A stretch of DNA of 64,000 bases from JBGAQP01 sp044220635 (GCA_044220635.1 JBGAQP010000007.1:75103-139102); one strand, 5' to 3'. Shown: positions 30,604 to 39,381, counted from the stretch's first letter. The notes: generated by a model not told the origin, from the sequence alone. Numbers and translations are program-made.

Positions 30604-31059
30604 CTATTCAATGACGAAGAGCGCCTGGCCGTACTCGACCGGTTGCCCGTTCTCGACGAGGATCGCCTTCACGACCCCGGAGGCGTCGGACTCGATTTCG
30701 TTCAGCAGCTTCATCGCCTCGATGATGCACAGGGTCTGCCCCTTGGAGACGGCCTGGCCGACCTCGACGAAGGCCGGTGCCCCGGGCGAGGGCGCGCGGT
30801 AGAAGGTCCCGACCATGGGCGACTTGAGCGTGTGGCCGGCGGGCTCCGCGGGGGTGGCCGTGGCGGCTCCCGCGCTCGGGCCCGTCGCGGAGGCCGGGGC
30901 GGCTGCCACGGCGGGCATCGACCCGGAGGCCATCACCAGCGGCGGGCCGGCCACCTGCCGGCTGATCCGGACCTTCTCCTCGCCCTCGGTGATCTCGATC
31001 TCCCCGATCCCCGATTCCTGGACGAGGTCGATCAGCTTCTTCAGTTTCCTGAGGTCCAT
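30604..31059 (-). CDS. accB: Biotin carboxyl carrier protein of acetyl-CoA carboxylase
   Basis: AccB (151 residues) carries biotin between the two half-reactions of acetyl-CoA carboxylase. The biotinylated lysine is in CIIEAMKLLNEIES near residue 117. The N-terminal dimerisation part (MDLRKLKKLIDLVQESGIGE) and a Pro/Ala-rich linker are typical. The gene lies between aroQ and accC, 18 bp after aroQ. Confidence 0.98.
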   Translation of the reverse strand: MDLRKLKKLIDLVQESGIGEIEITEGEEKVRISRQVAGPPLVMASGSMPAVAAAPASATGPSAGAATATPAEPAGHTLKSPMVGTFYRAPSPGAPAFVEVGQAVSKGQTLCIIEAMKLLNEIESDASGVVKAILVENGQPVEYGQALFVIE

Positions 31060-31077
31060 GGCTTTTCCCGGCCCCGC

Positions 31078-31527
31078 TCAGGCCTTCGCGGCCCGGAGGT
31101 TGCGGATCGCCGCCTCGAGCGCGAGCTCGTATCCCGCGGGCCCGAGGCCCGAGATCACGCCCACGGCGAGGTCCGAGAAGTAGGAATGCTTCCGGAACGG
31201 CTCGCGTGCATGGACGTTCGAGAGGTGCACCTCGATGAAGGGGATGCCGACCGCGGCGAGCGCGTCCCGGAGGGCGACGCTGGTATGCGTGAAGGCGGCA
31301 GGATTGATGATGATGTAGGCCGTTTCGTCGCCTTTCGCCGCGTGGATCCGCTCGATCAGGGGGGCCTCGGCGTTGCTCTGGAACGACGACACGGCAATCC
31401 CGGCCTGCTTTCCGAGCTCGACCAGGCGCCGGTCGATCTCCTCGAGCGTGTCTCGGCCGTAATGCTTCGGCTCGCGGTCTCCCAGGAGGTTCAGGTTGGG
31501 GCCGTGAAGGACCAGGATCTTTGGCAT
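31078..31527 (-). CDS. aroQ: 3-Dehydroquinate dehydratase, type II
   Basis: AroQ (149 residues) is the cytosolic type II dehydroquinase of the shikimate pathway. Key residues are visible: HGPNLNLLGDREP with the catalytic Tyr in HYG (near residue 24), QSNAEAPLIERIH, IINPAAFTHTSVALRDAL and EVHLSNVHAREPFRKHS, which contains the catalytic His. The ATG at 31527 starts MPKILVLHGPN; an open frame further upstream is not needed. It heads the aroQ-accB-accC-prmA group. Confidence 0.97.
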   Translation of the reverse strand: MPKILVLHGPNLNLLGDREPKHYGRDTLEEIDRRLVELGKQAGIAVSSFQSNAEAPLIERIHAAKGDETAYIIINPAAFTHTSVALRDALAAVGIPFIEVHLSNVHAREPFRKHSYFSDLAVGVISGLGPAGYELALEAAIRNLRAAKA

Positions 31528-31726
31528 GGGCGGCGAGTTTGCCGCAAGTCCCGGCAAGATGTCTAGTTTTAGCCGAAGTTCTGCAATCCGAAATAAGCCG
31601 GGGTGGACAGCAAGTTCTTCGCCGGGGCTTCGCGGGCATGAATCGCGCTTGGGGGTAAGCGCCGGCACTCCGTTAGGGGGCATGTTCCCAGAACGAAGCG
31701 CTCCTTATCGAGACGATCGATGAATA

Positions 31727-32275
31727 TCACTGCTGTTTCGCAGAGATTGTGACAAATAGAGCCTCGAGAGCGGACTCCTCATAGATGCCGATCCGGCTGT
31801 CGACCACCCTTCCCTGCCGGTCGAGGATCACGGTGTGGGGGAGGACTCCGAGACGGTTCCCGAGCCGCTTCGAAAGCGGCATCACGTCGGGGTCTCCGGT
31901 CCAAAGGGGGTAGTTGATCGCGAGCTCCCGCCCGAACCGGGCAACCTTGTCGGGTTCGTCCGCGGCGAGCCCGACGAACTGGACGCCGCGGCCGGCCCAG
32001 CGCTCCTGGAGCCGCACGAAGGCGGGCATCTCCTCGCGGCAGGGAGTGCACCAGGTCGCCCAGAAGTTGACGACCACAAGCTGGCCCTCGAACTGGCCGA
32101 GCGAGCGGGGGTTGCCGCCGGTATCGAGGAACCGGGCCGAGTAGATCGCCCCGGGTGTGGCGTCCGCCGCGGGGGTCACCGCCGCGGAGCCGGGCATGCG
32201 AGCGCCGAAAAAGAGGGCGGCTCCCGCGAGCACCGCGAGGACCGCGACGCCGGCGAAGGCGAGGCGCGCCTTCAC
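31727..32275 (-). CDS. TlpA-like periplasmic thioredoxin
   Basis: The 182-residue thioredoxin-fold protein is anchored or secreted by an N-terminal hydrophobic segment (residues 5-25). The redox motif is WATWCTPCREEMP (Cys near residues 76 and 79) and the cis-proline region is GVLPHTVILD. It probably reduces disulfides in the periplasm, for example in cytochrome c assembly or partner proteins. The start is GTG 32275, overlapping the stop of the DsbD-domain gene by 4 nt, so the two are co-translated and may work as a relay. Confidence 0.9.
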   Translation of the reverse strand: MKARLAFAGVAVLAVLAGAALFFGARMPGSAAVTPAADATPGAIYSARFLDTGGNPRSLGQFEGQLVVVNFWATWCTPCREEMPAFVRLQERWAGRGVQFVGLAADEPDKVARFGRELAINYPLWTGDPDVMPLSKRLGNRLGVLPHTVILDRQGRVVDSRIGIYEESALEALFVTISAKQQ

Positions 32276-32781
32276 GGCCGCGACCGGGGGCGGGAATCCC
32301 CGGCCGCGTACCCCGGCGGGATGGCGAGGCGCAGGCTCTGGGTGAAGGGGGCGTAGCAGACCCGGTCCTCGGCGCAGCCCTGGGCGGTCACCTGGAGCGT
32401 GTAGGTCCCCGGAGCCGCCGCTGCCGTGAACGGCAGGTGGAGCGTGACGTCCTTCTTGTGGATCTCCGCGGGACCGATGAAGGGGTCATCCTTCGCGAGC
32501 CCCGGGGGCACGGCGAGGGGCCCGAGCGGGAGCCCGGCCGGCCGCACCTCGACCTTGAAGCGCCCGTTGTAGAGGTAATAGCCCTCCGGGACCCGGAACT
32601 CGAGGTCGATTCCGTGGCGCGGCCCCCCGGGCGAGGAGGCCGCCGCCGGGGCGACGAGGCGCGCGGTCACCGGGAAGGCCTTCTCGGGGTCCATCGGCTC
32701 GTCGGTGTAGGCCGCTTGCGCGGCGAGCGGGACGGTGGCCAGGAAGAGGCGGGCAAGGGCGAAAGCGGTTCTCATGGTCAT
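32272..32781 (-). CDS. Stand-alone DsbD N-terminal (alpha) domain protein
   Basis: The 169-residue secreted protein matches only the N-terminal periplasmic domain of the electron relay DsbD. It has a signal peptide (residues 1-23), MDPEKAFPVTARL, GYYLYNGRFKVEV and the redox Cys pair in GCAEDRVCYAPF (near residues 143 and 149). The transmembrane beta domain and C-terminal thioredoxin domain of a normal DsbD (about 600 residues) are absent. The next gene in the operon is a separate TlpA-type thioredoxin. The start ATG 32781 overlaps the cutA stop by 4 nt. A separate membrane electron donor (CcdA/ScsB-like) would be needed and is not in the window. Confidence 0.85.
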   Translation of the reverse strand: MTMRTAFALARLFLATVPLAAQAAYTDEPMDPEKAFPVTARLVAPAAASSPGGPRHGIDLEFRVPEGYYLYNGRFKVEVRPAGLPLGPLAVPPGLAKDDPFIGPAEIHKKDVTLHLPFTAAAAPGTYTLQVTAQGCAEDRVCYAPFTQSLRLAIPPGYAAGDSRPRSRP

Positions 32782-33107
32782 TTGGCAGGCGGCGGGCGCG
32801 ATTCGCGCTCCACCCAGGCGAGGTAGTCGGCGGACCCGCGCTCGATCTCCCAGGAGACGATCTCGGGCACTTCGTAGGGGTGTCGGCTGCGGATCGCGCT
32901 CTCGAGCTCCTCGTAGCGGCCCGCCTCGGCCTTGATCAGCACGGGCACCTCGCTCGCCTGCTCCTCGCGGCCTTCCCAGCGGTAGAAGGACGTCGCCGGC
33001 GCGAGAACGTTCACGCAGGCCGCGAGTCTGAGCCGGACCAGGTCCCGGGCGAGATTGAAAGCGGACTCGGAGTCGGGTAGGTTGGTGAGCAGGACGATGA
33101 CGGCCAT
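32778..33107 (-). CDS. cutA: Divalent cation tolerance protein CutA
   Basis: CutA (109 residues) forms a stable trimer associated with copper tolerance. The sequence has the family pattern LAACVNVLAPATSFYRWEG near residues 28-46, LIKAEAGRYEELESAIRSRHPYEVPEI and a C-terminal YLAWVE. The start ATG 33107 (MAVIVLLTNLPDSESA) is typical. It is the first gene of the cutA-dsbD(N)-tlpA unit. Confidence 0.95.
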   Translation of the reverse strand: MAVIVLLTNLPDSESAFNLARDLVRLRLAACVNVLAPATSFYRWEGREEQASEVPVLIKAEAGRYEELESAIRSRHPYEVPEIVSWEIERGSADYLAWVERESRPPPAK

Positions 33108-33163
33108 GGCGGGGATTTTCCCGGCCGGTGACGGCCCGAGGACGAGTTCGAGGTGATGCGGTG

Positions 33164-33550
33164 ATGCGGCTGCTTCTGCTGGCGATTCTACTGGGATTCC
33201 CGGTGCTGGAAATCGTGGTGCTCGTGCGCCTGGGCGAGTCCCACGGTTGGTGGGTGCTCGCATGGGTGGTTCTCGCCGCCTGCGCCGGGGCGGCGCTGAT
33301 CAAGGAGGCGCGCTTCGCCCTCATTGCCCGGCTGGCCGCGGCGCTCGCCGAGGGGCGCTACCCGATCGCCGCGCTGATCGCGAGCGCACGGACCGTGGTC
33401 GCGGGCTTCTTCCTCATCTTCCCCGGCGTCGTGTCGGACCTCATCGCCCTGACGCTGCTCCTCCTGCCCGGTCCCCGCTCGCAGCCCGAGCCCGTCCGGG
33501 TTCGCGCCGGCGGCACGATCATCGACGGGGAGTTCCGCCGCGCCCGCTGA
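33164..33550 (+). CDS. fxsA: FxsA family membrane protein
   Basis: The 128-residue FxsA protein is a small inner-membrane protein; in E. coli it relieves phage T7 exclusion by the F plasmid. It has hydrophobic segments at residues 1-20, 27-45 and 75-98, with LLGFPVLEIVVLVRLG and the cytosolic ALIKEARFAL loop. The ATG at 33164 (MRLLLLAILLGFPVLEI) is preferred to a GTG 36 bp upstream. It is divergent from cutA. Confidence 0.92.
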   Translation: MRLLLLAILLGFPVLEIVVLVRLGESHGWWVLAWVVLAACAGAALIKEARFALIARLAAALAEGRYPIAALIASARTVVAGFFLIFPGVVSDLIALTLLLLPGPRSQPEPVRVRAGGTIIDGEFRRAR

Positions 33551-33581
33551 GAACGCGCCGGGGCCACGCCCCGCGTTGCGG

Positions 33582-33587
33582 TAGAAT
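33582..33587 (+). promoter_or_regulatory. -10-like TAGAAT upstream of the flavin reductase gene
   Basis: TAGAAT lies 67 bp before the TTG start at 33654, in the gap after fxsA. No good -35 is present. Confidence 0.35.
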
Positions 33588-33653
33588 CGCCCTCGCCCGG
33601 CACCGCCGGGCGCGCCCGATCGCGGCGCCCGCACCCGACAGGAAGCTCCCGAA

Positions 33654-34709
33654 TTGGCTGAAACCCCCGCGCCCGCGCCGCCGGCCGCCCGCCTCGTGCG
33701 CCTCGAGCCCAGCGGCCACACCTTCACCGTGAATCCCGGCGAGACGGTTCTCGCCGCGGGCCTGCGCCAGGGCATCGGATTGCCCTACGGCTGCCGCAAC
33801 GGCGCCTGCGGCGCCTGCAAGGGCGTGCTGCGCTCGGGCGAGCTCGAGTACGGCGACCACCAGGAGCGGGCGCTGTCCGCCGCGGAGAAGGCTGCCGGCA
33901 AGGCGCTCGTGTGCTGCACGCGGCCGCTGACCGACATCGTCTTCGAGGTGCGCGAGCTCGCCGGCGCGGGCGACCTGAAGATCCGCACCCTGCCGGCGCG
34001 CGTCGAGAGGATCGAGAAGCCCGCGGAGGACGTCGCGATCCTCTACCTCAAGCTTCCCGCCGGCGAGCGCCTGCAGTTCCTCGCCGGGCAGTACGTGGAC
34101 ATCCTGATGAAGGAGGGCAAGCGGCGCAGCTACTCGATGGCCAATGCCCCGCACGACGACCAGCACCTGCAGCTGCACGTGCGCCGCACCCCGGGCGGCG
34201 CGTTCTCGAAGTACGTCTTCGAGGAGATGAAGGACCGCGCGATCCTGCGCTTCGAGGGCCCGCTGGGCACCTTCTTCCTGCGCGAGGACTCCGACAAGCC
34301 GATGGTGCTGCTCGCCGGCGGCACGGGCTTCGCGCCGATCAAGTCGCTCGTCGAGCACGCCTTCCACCAGGGGCTCGAGCGCGAGATGGTCCTCTACTGG
34401 GGCGTGCGCTCGCTCAAGGACCTCTACCTGCCGGACCTGCCGGGGCGCTGGGCCGCGGAGCATCGCAACTTCACCTTCATCCCGGTGCTCTCCGATCCCC
34501 TGCCCGGCGACCGCTGGACGGGGCGCACGGGGCTCGTGCACAAGGCGGTGCTCGACGATTTCCCGAGCCTCGCCGGCTACCAGGTCTACGCCTGCGGCGC
34601 TCCCGCGATGACCGACGTGGCGAGGAAGAGCTTCGTCGAGGAGCGCGCGCTCCCCGAGGACGAGTTCTTCTGCGACGCCTTCACCTACTCGGTGGACCCG
34701 AAGAAATAG
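33654..34709 (+). CDS. Ferredoxin-FAD-NAD(P)H reductase (CDP-6-deoxy-delta-3,4-glucoseen reductase-like)
   Basis: The 351-residue enzyme fuses a plant-type 2Fe-2S domain (CRNGACGACKG with a later CC near residue 84), an FAD domain (RSYSMANAP near residue 160) and an NAD domain (LLAGGTGFAPIKS near residue 220). Such proteins transfer electrons from NAD(P)H to an oxygenase or a deoxysugar enzyme. In betaproteobacteria this housekeeping copy is usually labelled as the glucoseen reductase, but its true partner is unknown. The start is taken as TTG 33654, with AGGAAG upstream. It ends at the 30-nt palindrome at 34710. Confidence 0.88.
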   Translation: MAETPAPAPPAARLVRLEPSGHTFTVNPGETVLAAGLRQGIGLPYGCRNGACGACKGVLRSGELEYGDHQERALSAAEKAAGKALVCCTRPLTDIVFEVRELAGAGDLKIRTLPARVERIEKPAEDVAILYLKLPAGERLQFLAGQYVDILMKEGKRRSYSMANAPHDDQHLQLHVRRTPGGAFSKYVFEEMKDRAILRFEGPLGTFFLREDSDKPMVLLAGGTGFAPIKSLVEHAFHQGLEREMVLYWGVRSLKDLYLPDLPGRWAAEHRNFTFIPVLSDPLPGDRWTGRTGLVHKAVLDDFPSLAGYQVYACGAPAMTDVARKSFVEERALPEDEFFCDAFTYSVDPKK

Positions 34710-34739
34710 CGGCCTCGCGCCCGGCCGGGCGCGAGGCCG
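34710..34739. terminator. Perfect 30-nt palindrome between convergent genes, likely bidirectional terminator
   Basis: CGGCCTCGCGCCCGG followed by its exact reverse complement begins one base after the reductase stop codon and lies 79 bp from the end of the convergent CBS gene. It can fold into a very GC-rich hairpin in either transcript. There is no T-run, so rho-dependent or stall-type termination, or mRNA end protection, is more likely than classical intrinsic termination. Confidence 0.5.
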
Positions 34740-34818
34740 ATCCGGCGATGTCGAAGCGCCCGGGGACCCGGCAGGGGAACTTCGCGTGCGCCGCGGCGAG
34801 GCGGTTCCTCGTCGATCG

Positions 34819-35397
34819 CTAGTGCGCGAGCGCGGCCTCGATTTCCGAGAAGGTCAGCGCGACCTCCGTGGTCTGGACCTCGATGCCGAGCTGGCGCGCG
34901 ACGCGGCTCGCGGAGAACAGGCCCCGCACGCGCCGGCCGCCGTCCTCGGCGGCCATCAGGTGCTGGCGCCGCACCGCCCTGAGCGTGGCGAGGATGTGGC
35001 CGACGCGCATCTGCGCGACGTCCTGCATGGTGATCGCCTCGAGCAGCGTGGCGGGGGTCATGATGTCCTCGACGAGCACCTCGTTGCGCGCGATCCCGCG
35101 CTCGCGCATGAAGCGCATGGGCTTCTCGCCGAGGATGTCGGTCGCGGTGATGACGCCGGCGATCGCGCGATCGGCGTCGAGGACGAAGAGCAGGCGCACG
35201 CGGCGCTCGACCATCAGCGTGTTGGCCTCCTCGATGCTGCGCTCGGGCGCGATGCTCGCCGCCGGGATCGCCGCGAGGTCGGTCATGACCGAGAAGGCGG
35301 GATCGTCGAGGCCGACGCGCTCGGGCTCGGGCGGCTCGGCGACGTGCGCGCCGGGCGCGAGCCCGGCGAGGGTGAGGGCGGCGTACTCGCGCAGCAT
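34819..35397 (-). CDS. CBS domain protein
   Basis: The 192-residue cytosolic protein consists mainly of two CBS motifs. The first is around VMTDLAAIPAASIAPERSIEEA (residues 37-95) and the second begins DIMTPATLLEAI near residue 109. CBS pairs bind adenosine nucleotides and act as energy sensors; no effector domain is attached. It lies 43 bp after hemY on the same strand and may be its last co-transcribed gene. Its target is unknown. Confidence 0.88.
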   Translation of the reverse strand: MLREYAALTLAGLAPGAHVAEPPEPERVGLDDPAFSVMTDLAAIPAASIAPERSIEEANTLMVERRVRLLFVLDADRAIAGVITATDILGEKPMRFMRERGIARNEVLVEDIMTPATLLEAITMQDVAQMRVGHILATLRAVRRQHLMAAEDGGRRVRGLFSASRVARQLGIEVQTTEVALTFSEIEAALAH

Positions 35398-35440
35398 GGC
35401 ATCCTCCCTTTCCGGCGGGCGCGGCCCGCCGCTCGTGGAC

Positions 35441-36613
35441 CTAGCCCGCCAGCTCGGCGCTGCGGCGGAAGTGCCGTCCCGCTTCCTGGGGCTTGCCGAG
35501 GCGCTCCATGAGCGCGGCGAGCGTCATGTGGCCGTCGTGGGTGGGCTCGAGGGCGAGGCTCGCCTCGATGTAGCTCTGCGCCTTGCCCCACAGGCCCTGG
35601 CGCATGCACAGCTTGCCGAGCGCGAGCAGCAGCGCCGGGTCGCGGGCGTGGCTCCGGAGCCACTTCTCCGCGCGCTCGATCTGCGGCAGGGCGTCGGCCC
35701 CGGCGCACTCGCCGTAGAGCTGCACGAGCCCGGCGTTCCAGTCGCGCGCGAGCGCCTCCTCGAGGATCGCCTGGGCCTCGGCGTTGCCGCCGAGCGCGAG
35801 GTGGTAGCGCGCCGCGGTGGCGGCGAGCGCCGGGTCGAGGCGCATCTCCGTGCTCAGCTGCTTCCAGTAGGCGGCGAGCGCCCCCGCGTCCTGGGCCTTC
35901 CGGTTGAGGTTGCCCAGGTGCGCCTGGCGCCGCGCCGAGGCGGCCTCGGCCGCGGCGAGGCCGCCGAGCTTCGCGAGCGCGGCGATGGTGGCGAGTGCCT
36001 CGTCCCAGCGGCGCGTGGCCTGCTCGGCCGCGAGGCGCAGGCGCAGCAGCCGGAGGTTTCGCGCGTCGCGCGCCGAGAGATCCTTGAGCACCGCGAGCGC
36101 CTCCTCGTGGCGCCCCTGGGAGACGAGCATGTCGGCGAGCGTGGTGAGCCGTGCCTGGTCGACCTCGGGGGCCGCGCCCTTGGCCTGGTCGAGGAACTGC
36201 TCGCGCTCGCTGAAGCGGCCGAGCTCGTGGGCGCTCCTCGCCGCGATGATCGCGGCCACGCCCTTCGTCTCCTCGCCGCCCAGGGCCGAGGCGGCGCTCT
36301 TCTCCGCCGTGGCGTAGCGGCCCTGGAAGAAGGCGAGCAGCGCGTCGTTGAGCGCGTGGCGCGACTTCGAGCGCGTGCGCTCCTCGCGGTAGGCGCGCAC
36401 GCGCGCGGGGATCGCGATGAGCGTCGAGGCCAGGCGCGTGACGAGGTAGAACGCGAGGTAGCCCGCGAGCACGAGGACGACCAGGAGGTTGAGCGAGAGC
36501 TCGATCCTCCAGGGCGAGGCCACGATCACGACGTAGCCCGTCGAGTGGCGCGCGAGCAGCGCCACGCCCACGGCGAGGACGGCGAGGAGGACCGACCAGA
36601 TGGCGAAGCGCAT
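35441..36613 (-). CDS. hemY: HemY, TPR membrane protein of the haem cluster
   Basis: The 390-residue inner-membrane protein has two N-terminal spans (residues 1-22 and about 40-62) followed by cytoplasmic-type TPR helices (ALLAFFQGRYATAEK, LAVLKDLSARDARNL, LLALGKLCMRQGLWGKAQSY). It is the proteobacterial HemY of the hemCDXY operon, not the protoporphyrinogen oxidase called hemY in Bacillus. Its role is probably as a scaffold in tetrapyrrole synthesis. It is 4 bp after hemX. Confidence 0.93.
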   Translation of the reverse strand: MRFAIWSVLLAVLAVGVALLARHSTGYVVIVASPWRIELSLNLLVVLVLAGYLAFYLVTRLASTLIAIPARVRAYREERTRSKSRHALNDALLAFFQGRYATAEKSAASALGGEETKGVAAIIAARSAHELGRFSEREQFLDQAKGAAPEVDQARLTTLADMLVSQGRHEEALAVLKDLSARDARNLRLLRLRLAAEQATRRWDEALATIAALAKLGGLAAAEAASARRQAHLGNLNRKAQDAGALAAYWKQLSTEMRLDPALAATAARYHLALGGNAEAQAILEEALARDWNAGLVQLYGECAGADALPQIERAEKWLRSHARDPALLLALGKLCMRQGLWGKAQSYIEASLALEPTHDGHMTLAALMERLGKPQEAGRHFRRSAELAG

Positions 36614-36617
36614 CGTC

Positions 36618-37670
36618 CTAGCGCGCCTTCTCCCGGGCGGCGCGGGCGTTCCTCACCGCCACGAGGCTCGGGTTGATGTCGGGCACGCTGATCGCCACCG
36701 GGCTTTCCGCGAGCCCTTTGAGGGTGGCGAGCGCCTGGACGTTCGCCCGCGCCTTGGGGTCGAAGTAGCGCTGGATCCAGATCTGCGCCGCGCGCAGGTC
36801 GTCGCGGAACGAGATCTCGTCGCGGGCGAGGAGGGCCACGCGCGCGGCGAGCAGGCGCAGCTTCAGGTTCTCGCGCAGGAAGTAGCTCTGGGAGGGCGCG
36901 AGGAGCGCGGCGTCCGCGTTGTCGAGCTCGCGGATGCGCACCAGCGCCTTCATCTCCTCCCAGAAGTCACGCGCCGCGCGCGCGAACCCGGGCTCCTCGA
37001 GAGGTCGCGCCCGCGAGGCGACGCGCGTCGGGGGGAGGGTCTCGGCGATGACGAGCGGCAGCGTGTCGGCCTGGGCGACGAGGTTGTCGAGCTTCACGGC
37101 GATGCCCACCGTGTCGACCTGGGGGAGCGCCTTCAGCCGGTCCATGTCCTGGGCGAGGGCGCGGCGCAGCGGCGCGACGGCGAGCTTCTCGGCGCGGGCG
37201 AGGCGCTGGTCCGCGGCCTGCAGCGCCGCGAGCGCGCCGCGCACGTTGCCCGCGAGCTGCAGCTGCTGCGCGGCGAGCACGAGCATCTGCTCGATCTCGG
37301 CGAGCAGGCGGTCGTCGGCGCTCTTCGAGAGCTCCTTGTACATCTCCTCGACCGCGACGCGGCTTTCCTGGGTGTCGGCGATGCGCGACTCCAGCTCGGC
37401 GATGCGCGCCTGGGATTCCTTGAGCGAGGCCTGCGCCTGGGCGAGGGCGACTTTCGCCTGGGCGCTCTCGGCGCCGAGCTCGGCGAGGCGTCCGCCCGCG
37501 CTCGCCTCGAGGGAGCGCACGGCCTGGCGCGCGTCCCACGCGAACCACGCGCAGGCCGCGAGGACGGCGATCGCGAGCCCCGCGGCGAGGCGCGCCGGCA
37601 GGCCCCCGTCGCGGCGCGCGCCCTTCGCGCGGAATTCCTCGGGAGGCGGGGAAGGCTCGATGTCCGTCAT
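36618..37670 (-). CDS. hemX: HemX, membrane protein of the haem cluster
   Basis: The 350-residue protein has a short cytoplasmic N-terminus with one membrane span near residues 28-46, a coiled-coil (residues 50-110, LGAESAQAKVALAQAQASLKE) and a helical C-terminal domain. It is often mis-annotated as uroporphyrinogen III methyltransferase but contains no SAM-binding domain. It is encoded between hemD, whose stop overlaps its ATG by 4 nt, and hemY. Confidence 0.92.
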   Translation of the reverse strand: MTDIEPSPPPEEFRAKGARRDGGLPARLAAGLAIAVLAACAWFAWDARQAVRSLEASAGGRLAELGAESAQAKVALAQAQASLKESQARIAELESRIADTQESRVAVEEMYKELSKSADDRLLAEIEQMLVLAAQQLQLAGNVRGALAALQAADQRLARAEKLAVAPLRRALAQDMDRLKALPQVDTVGIAVKLDNLVAQADTLPLVIAETLPPTRVASRARPLEEPGFARAARDFWEEMKALVRIRELDNADAALLAPSQSYFLRENLKLRLLAARVALLARDEISFRDDLRAAQIWIQRYFDPKARANVQALATLKGLAESPVAISVPDINPSLVAVRNARAAREKAR

Positions 37671-38443
37671 GGGGTCTGGCGCAGCGTGGCGAGGGCGTCG
37701 GCGAGCCCCCGGGAGCCGGGAGCGGTGACGAGAAGGCGGCCGAAGCGCCGCGCCTCGGGGTGGTCGCCGATCGCGGCGTGGGGCACGGCGAGCGCCACGC
37801 CCGAAAGGCGCGCGCGCGCCGCCTCGTCGAGCAGGGCGACGAAATTCACCAGCGACTCGGCGCTCAACGCGCTCACGGCCTGCACCTCGCCTTTCTCCAG
37901 CGCCGCGGCGACCTCGCGCGGGTCCGAGCGGGGCCGCTCGCGGCGGTAGCACTCCGCGTAGGTTACTCGCGCCCCGCGCGCCTCGAGCGCTTCCTTGAGG
38001 CGCTCGCGGCCGCCCTCGCCCCGGAACACGATGATATTTCGCCCTTCCACCGCCTGCAATTCGGGCAGCGCCAGCAGCGATTCGCTGTCGAAGCGCTCCG
38101 CGGGTGAGATCACCTCGGGGAAGCCGGAGTTCCTGAGGCGCTCGGCCGTCGCCTCGCCGATGCCCGCCACTCGCGTGGCCGCGGGCCAGGGTCCGCGCGC
38201 GCGCGCCGCGGCGAGGCCGTGCTCGACGGCGTTCGCGCTCACGAAGATCGCGAGCGGGCAGGCGGGAAGCAGGTCGAGCGCCGCCTCCCGCGCGGGCGTG
38301 GAAGGCACGGGGCGGATCTCCAGGGTGGGGAAGACGATGGCGCGCGCGCCTTCGGCCGCGAGGGCGGCGGCGAGGGCGGCGGCCGCCTGGCCGGGCCGGG
38401 TGATCACCACCCCGAGGCCCTCGAGGCGGCGAGCGGCGCTCAC
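37667..38443 (-). CDS. hemD: Uroporphyrinogen-III synthase
   Basis: HemD (258 residues) cyclises hydroxymethylbilane with inversion of ring D. The sequence is poorly conserved as usual for the family, but VVITRPGQAAAALAAAL at the start, LAIFVSANAVEHGL near residue 75 and AVSALSAESLVNFVALL near residue 180 fit the two-domain fold. The start is GTG 38443, overlapping the hemC stop by 4 nt. Confidence 0.93.
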   Translation of the reverse strand: MSAARRLEGLGVVITRPGQAAAALAAALAAEGARAIVFPTLEIRPVPSTPAREAALDLLPACPLAIFVSANAVEHGLAAARARGPWPAATRVAGIGEATAERLRNSGFPEVISPAERFDSESLLALPELQAVEGRNIIVFRGEGGRERLKEALEARGARVTYAECYRRERPRSDPREVAAALEKGEVQAVSALSAESLVNFVALLDEAARARLSGVALAVPHAAIGDHPEARRFGRLLVTAPGSRGLADALATLRQTP

Positions 38444-39381
38444 GCTCCTGCCCGGACGAGCTCGGCGAGGATTTCGCGTCCCCCGGCGGCGAGCAACCGC
38501 TCCCCGAGGGCGAGGCCGAGCGAGCGCGCTTCGCCCGCGGGCCCCTCGGCCTTCTCGCGCACGAGCCGGGTGCCGTCGGGCAGGCCGATGAATCCCTCGA
38601 GGACGAGGGCGTTGTCCGCCACGCGGGCGAGCGCTCCCAGGGGCACCTCGCAGCTGCCCTCGACCACGAGGCCGAAGGCGCGCTCGGCCTCGGCCGCCGC
38701 CGCCGTGGCCGGGTCGGAGAAGGGGGCGAGGAGCCGCGCGAGGTCCTCGCGCCCGGCGCGGAACTCGATGCCGAGGATCCCCTGGCCGATCGCCGGGAGC
38801 GAGACCGCCGGGGGCACGAGGGCGCGGACCCGCTCGCCCAGCCCCAGGCGCCGCAGGCCCGCGGCCGCGAGGATGATGGCGTCGAAGTCGCCGGCCTCGA
38901 GCTTCGCGAGCCGCGTGTTCACGTTGCCGCGCAGGGGCTTGATCGCGAGCCGCGGGTAGGCTCGGCGCAGCTGGCATTCGCGCCGCAGGCTCGAGGTGCC
39001 CACGGCCGCGCCCGCGGGGAGCTCGGCGAGGCCCGCGTGGACGAGCGAGACGAAGGCGTCCGACGGGTCCTCGCGCGGCCCGAAGGTCGAGAGCGCGAAG
39101 CCCGCGGCGAGCTCCATGGGCACGTCCTTCATCGAGTGCACCGCGATGTCGGCGCGGTCCTCCGCGAGCGCCACCTCCAGCTCCTTGATGAAGAGCCCCT
39201 TGCCGCCGACCTGCGCGAGCGGCCGGTCGAGGATGCGGTCGCCCTTCGTCGTCATGCCCACGACCTCGATCGCGAGGCCCGGGTGGCGCGCGACGAGGGC
39301 CGCGCCGACCATCTCGGTCTGGCGCATGGCGAGGCGGCTCTCGCGGGTGGCGATGCGGATCTTCGGCGGGTGGGCGGCCAT
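38440..39381 (-). CDS. hemC: Hydroxymethylbilane synthase (porphobilinogen deaminase)
   Basis: HemC (313 residues) polymerises four porphobilinogens on its dipyrromethane cofactor. The N-terminal IRIATRESRLAMRQTE, the KDVPMELAAGF loop and the GTSSLRRECQLRRAYP segment are visible. The cofactor cysteine lies in VVEGSCEVPLGAL near residue 247. It is the promoter-proximal gene of hemC-hemD-hemX-hemY. Confidence 0.97.
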   Translation of the reverse strand: MAAHPPKIRIATRESRLAMRQTEMVGAALVARHPGLAIEVVGMTTKGDRILDRPLAQVGGKGLFIKELEVALAEDRADIAVHSMKDVPMELAAGFALSTFGPREDPSDAFVSLVHAGLAELPAGAAVGTSSLRRECQLRRAYPRLAIKPLRGNVNTRLAKLEAGDFDAIILAAAGLRRLGLGERVRALVPPAVSLPAIGQGILGIEFRAGREDLARLLAPFSDPATAAAAEAERAFGLVVEGSCEVPLGALARVADNALVLEGFIGLPDGTRLVREKAEGPAGEARSLGLALGERLLAAGGREILAELVRAGA

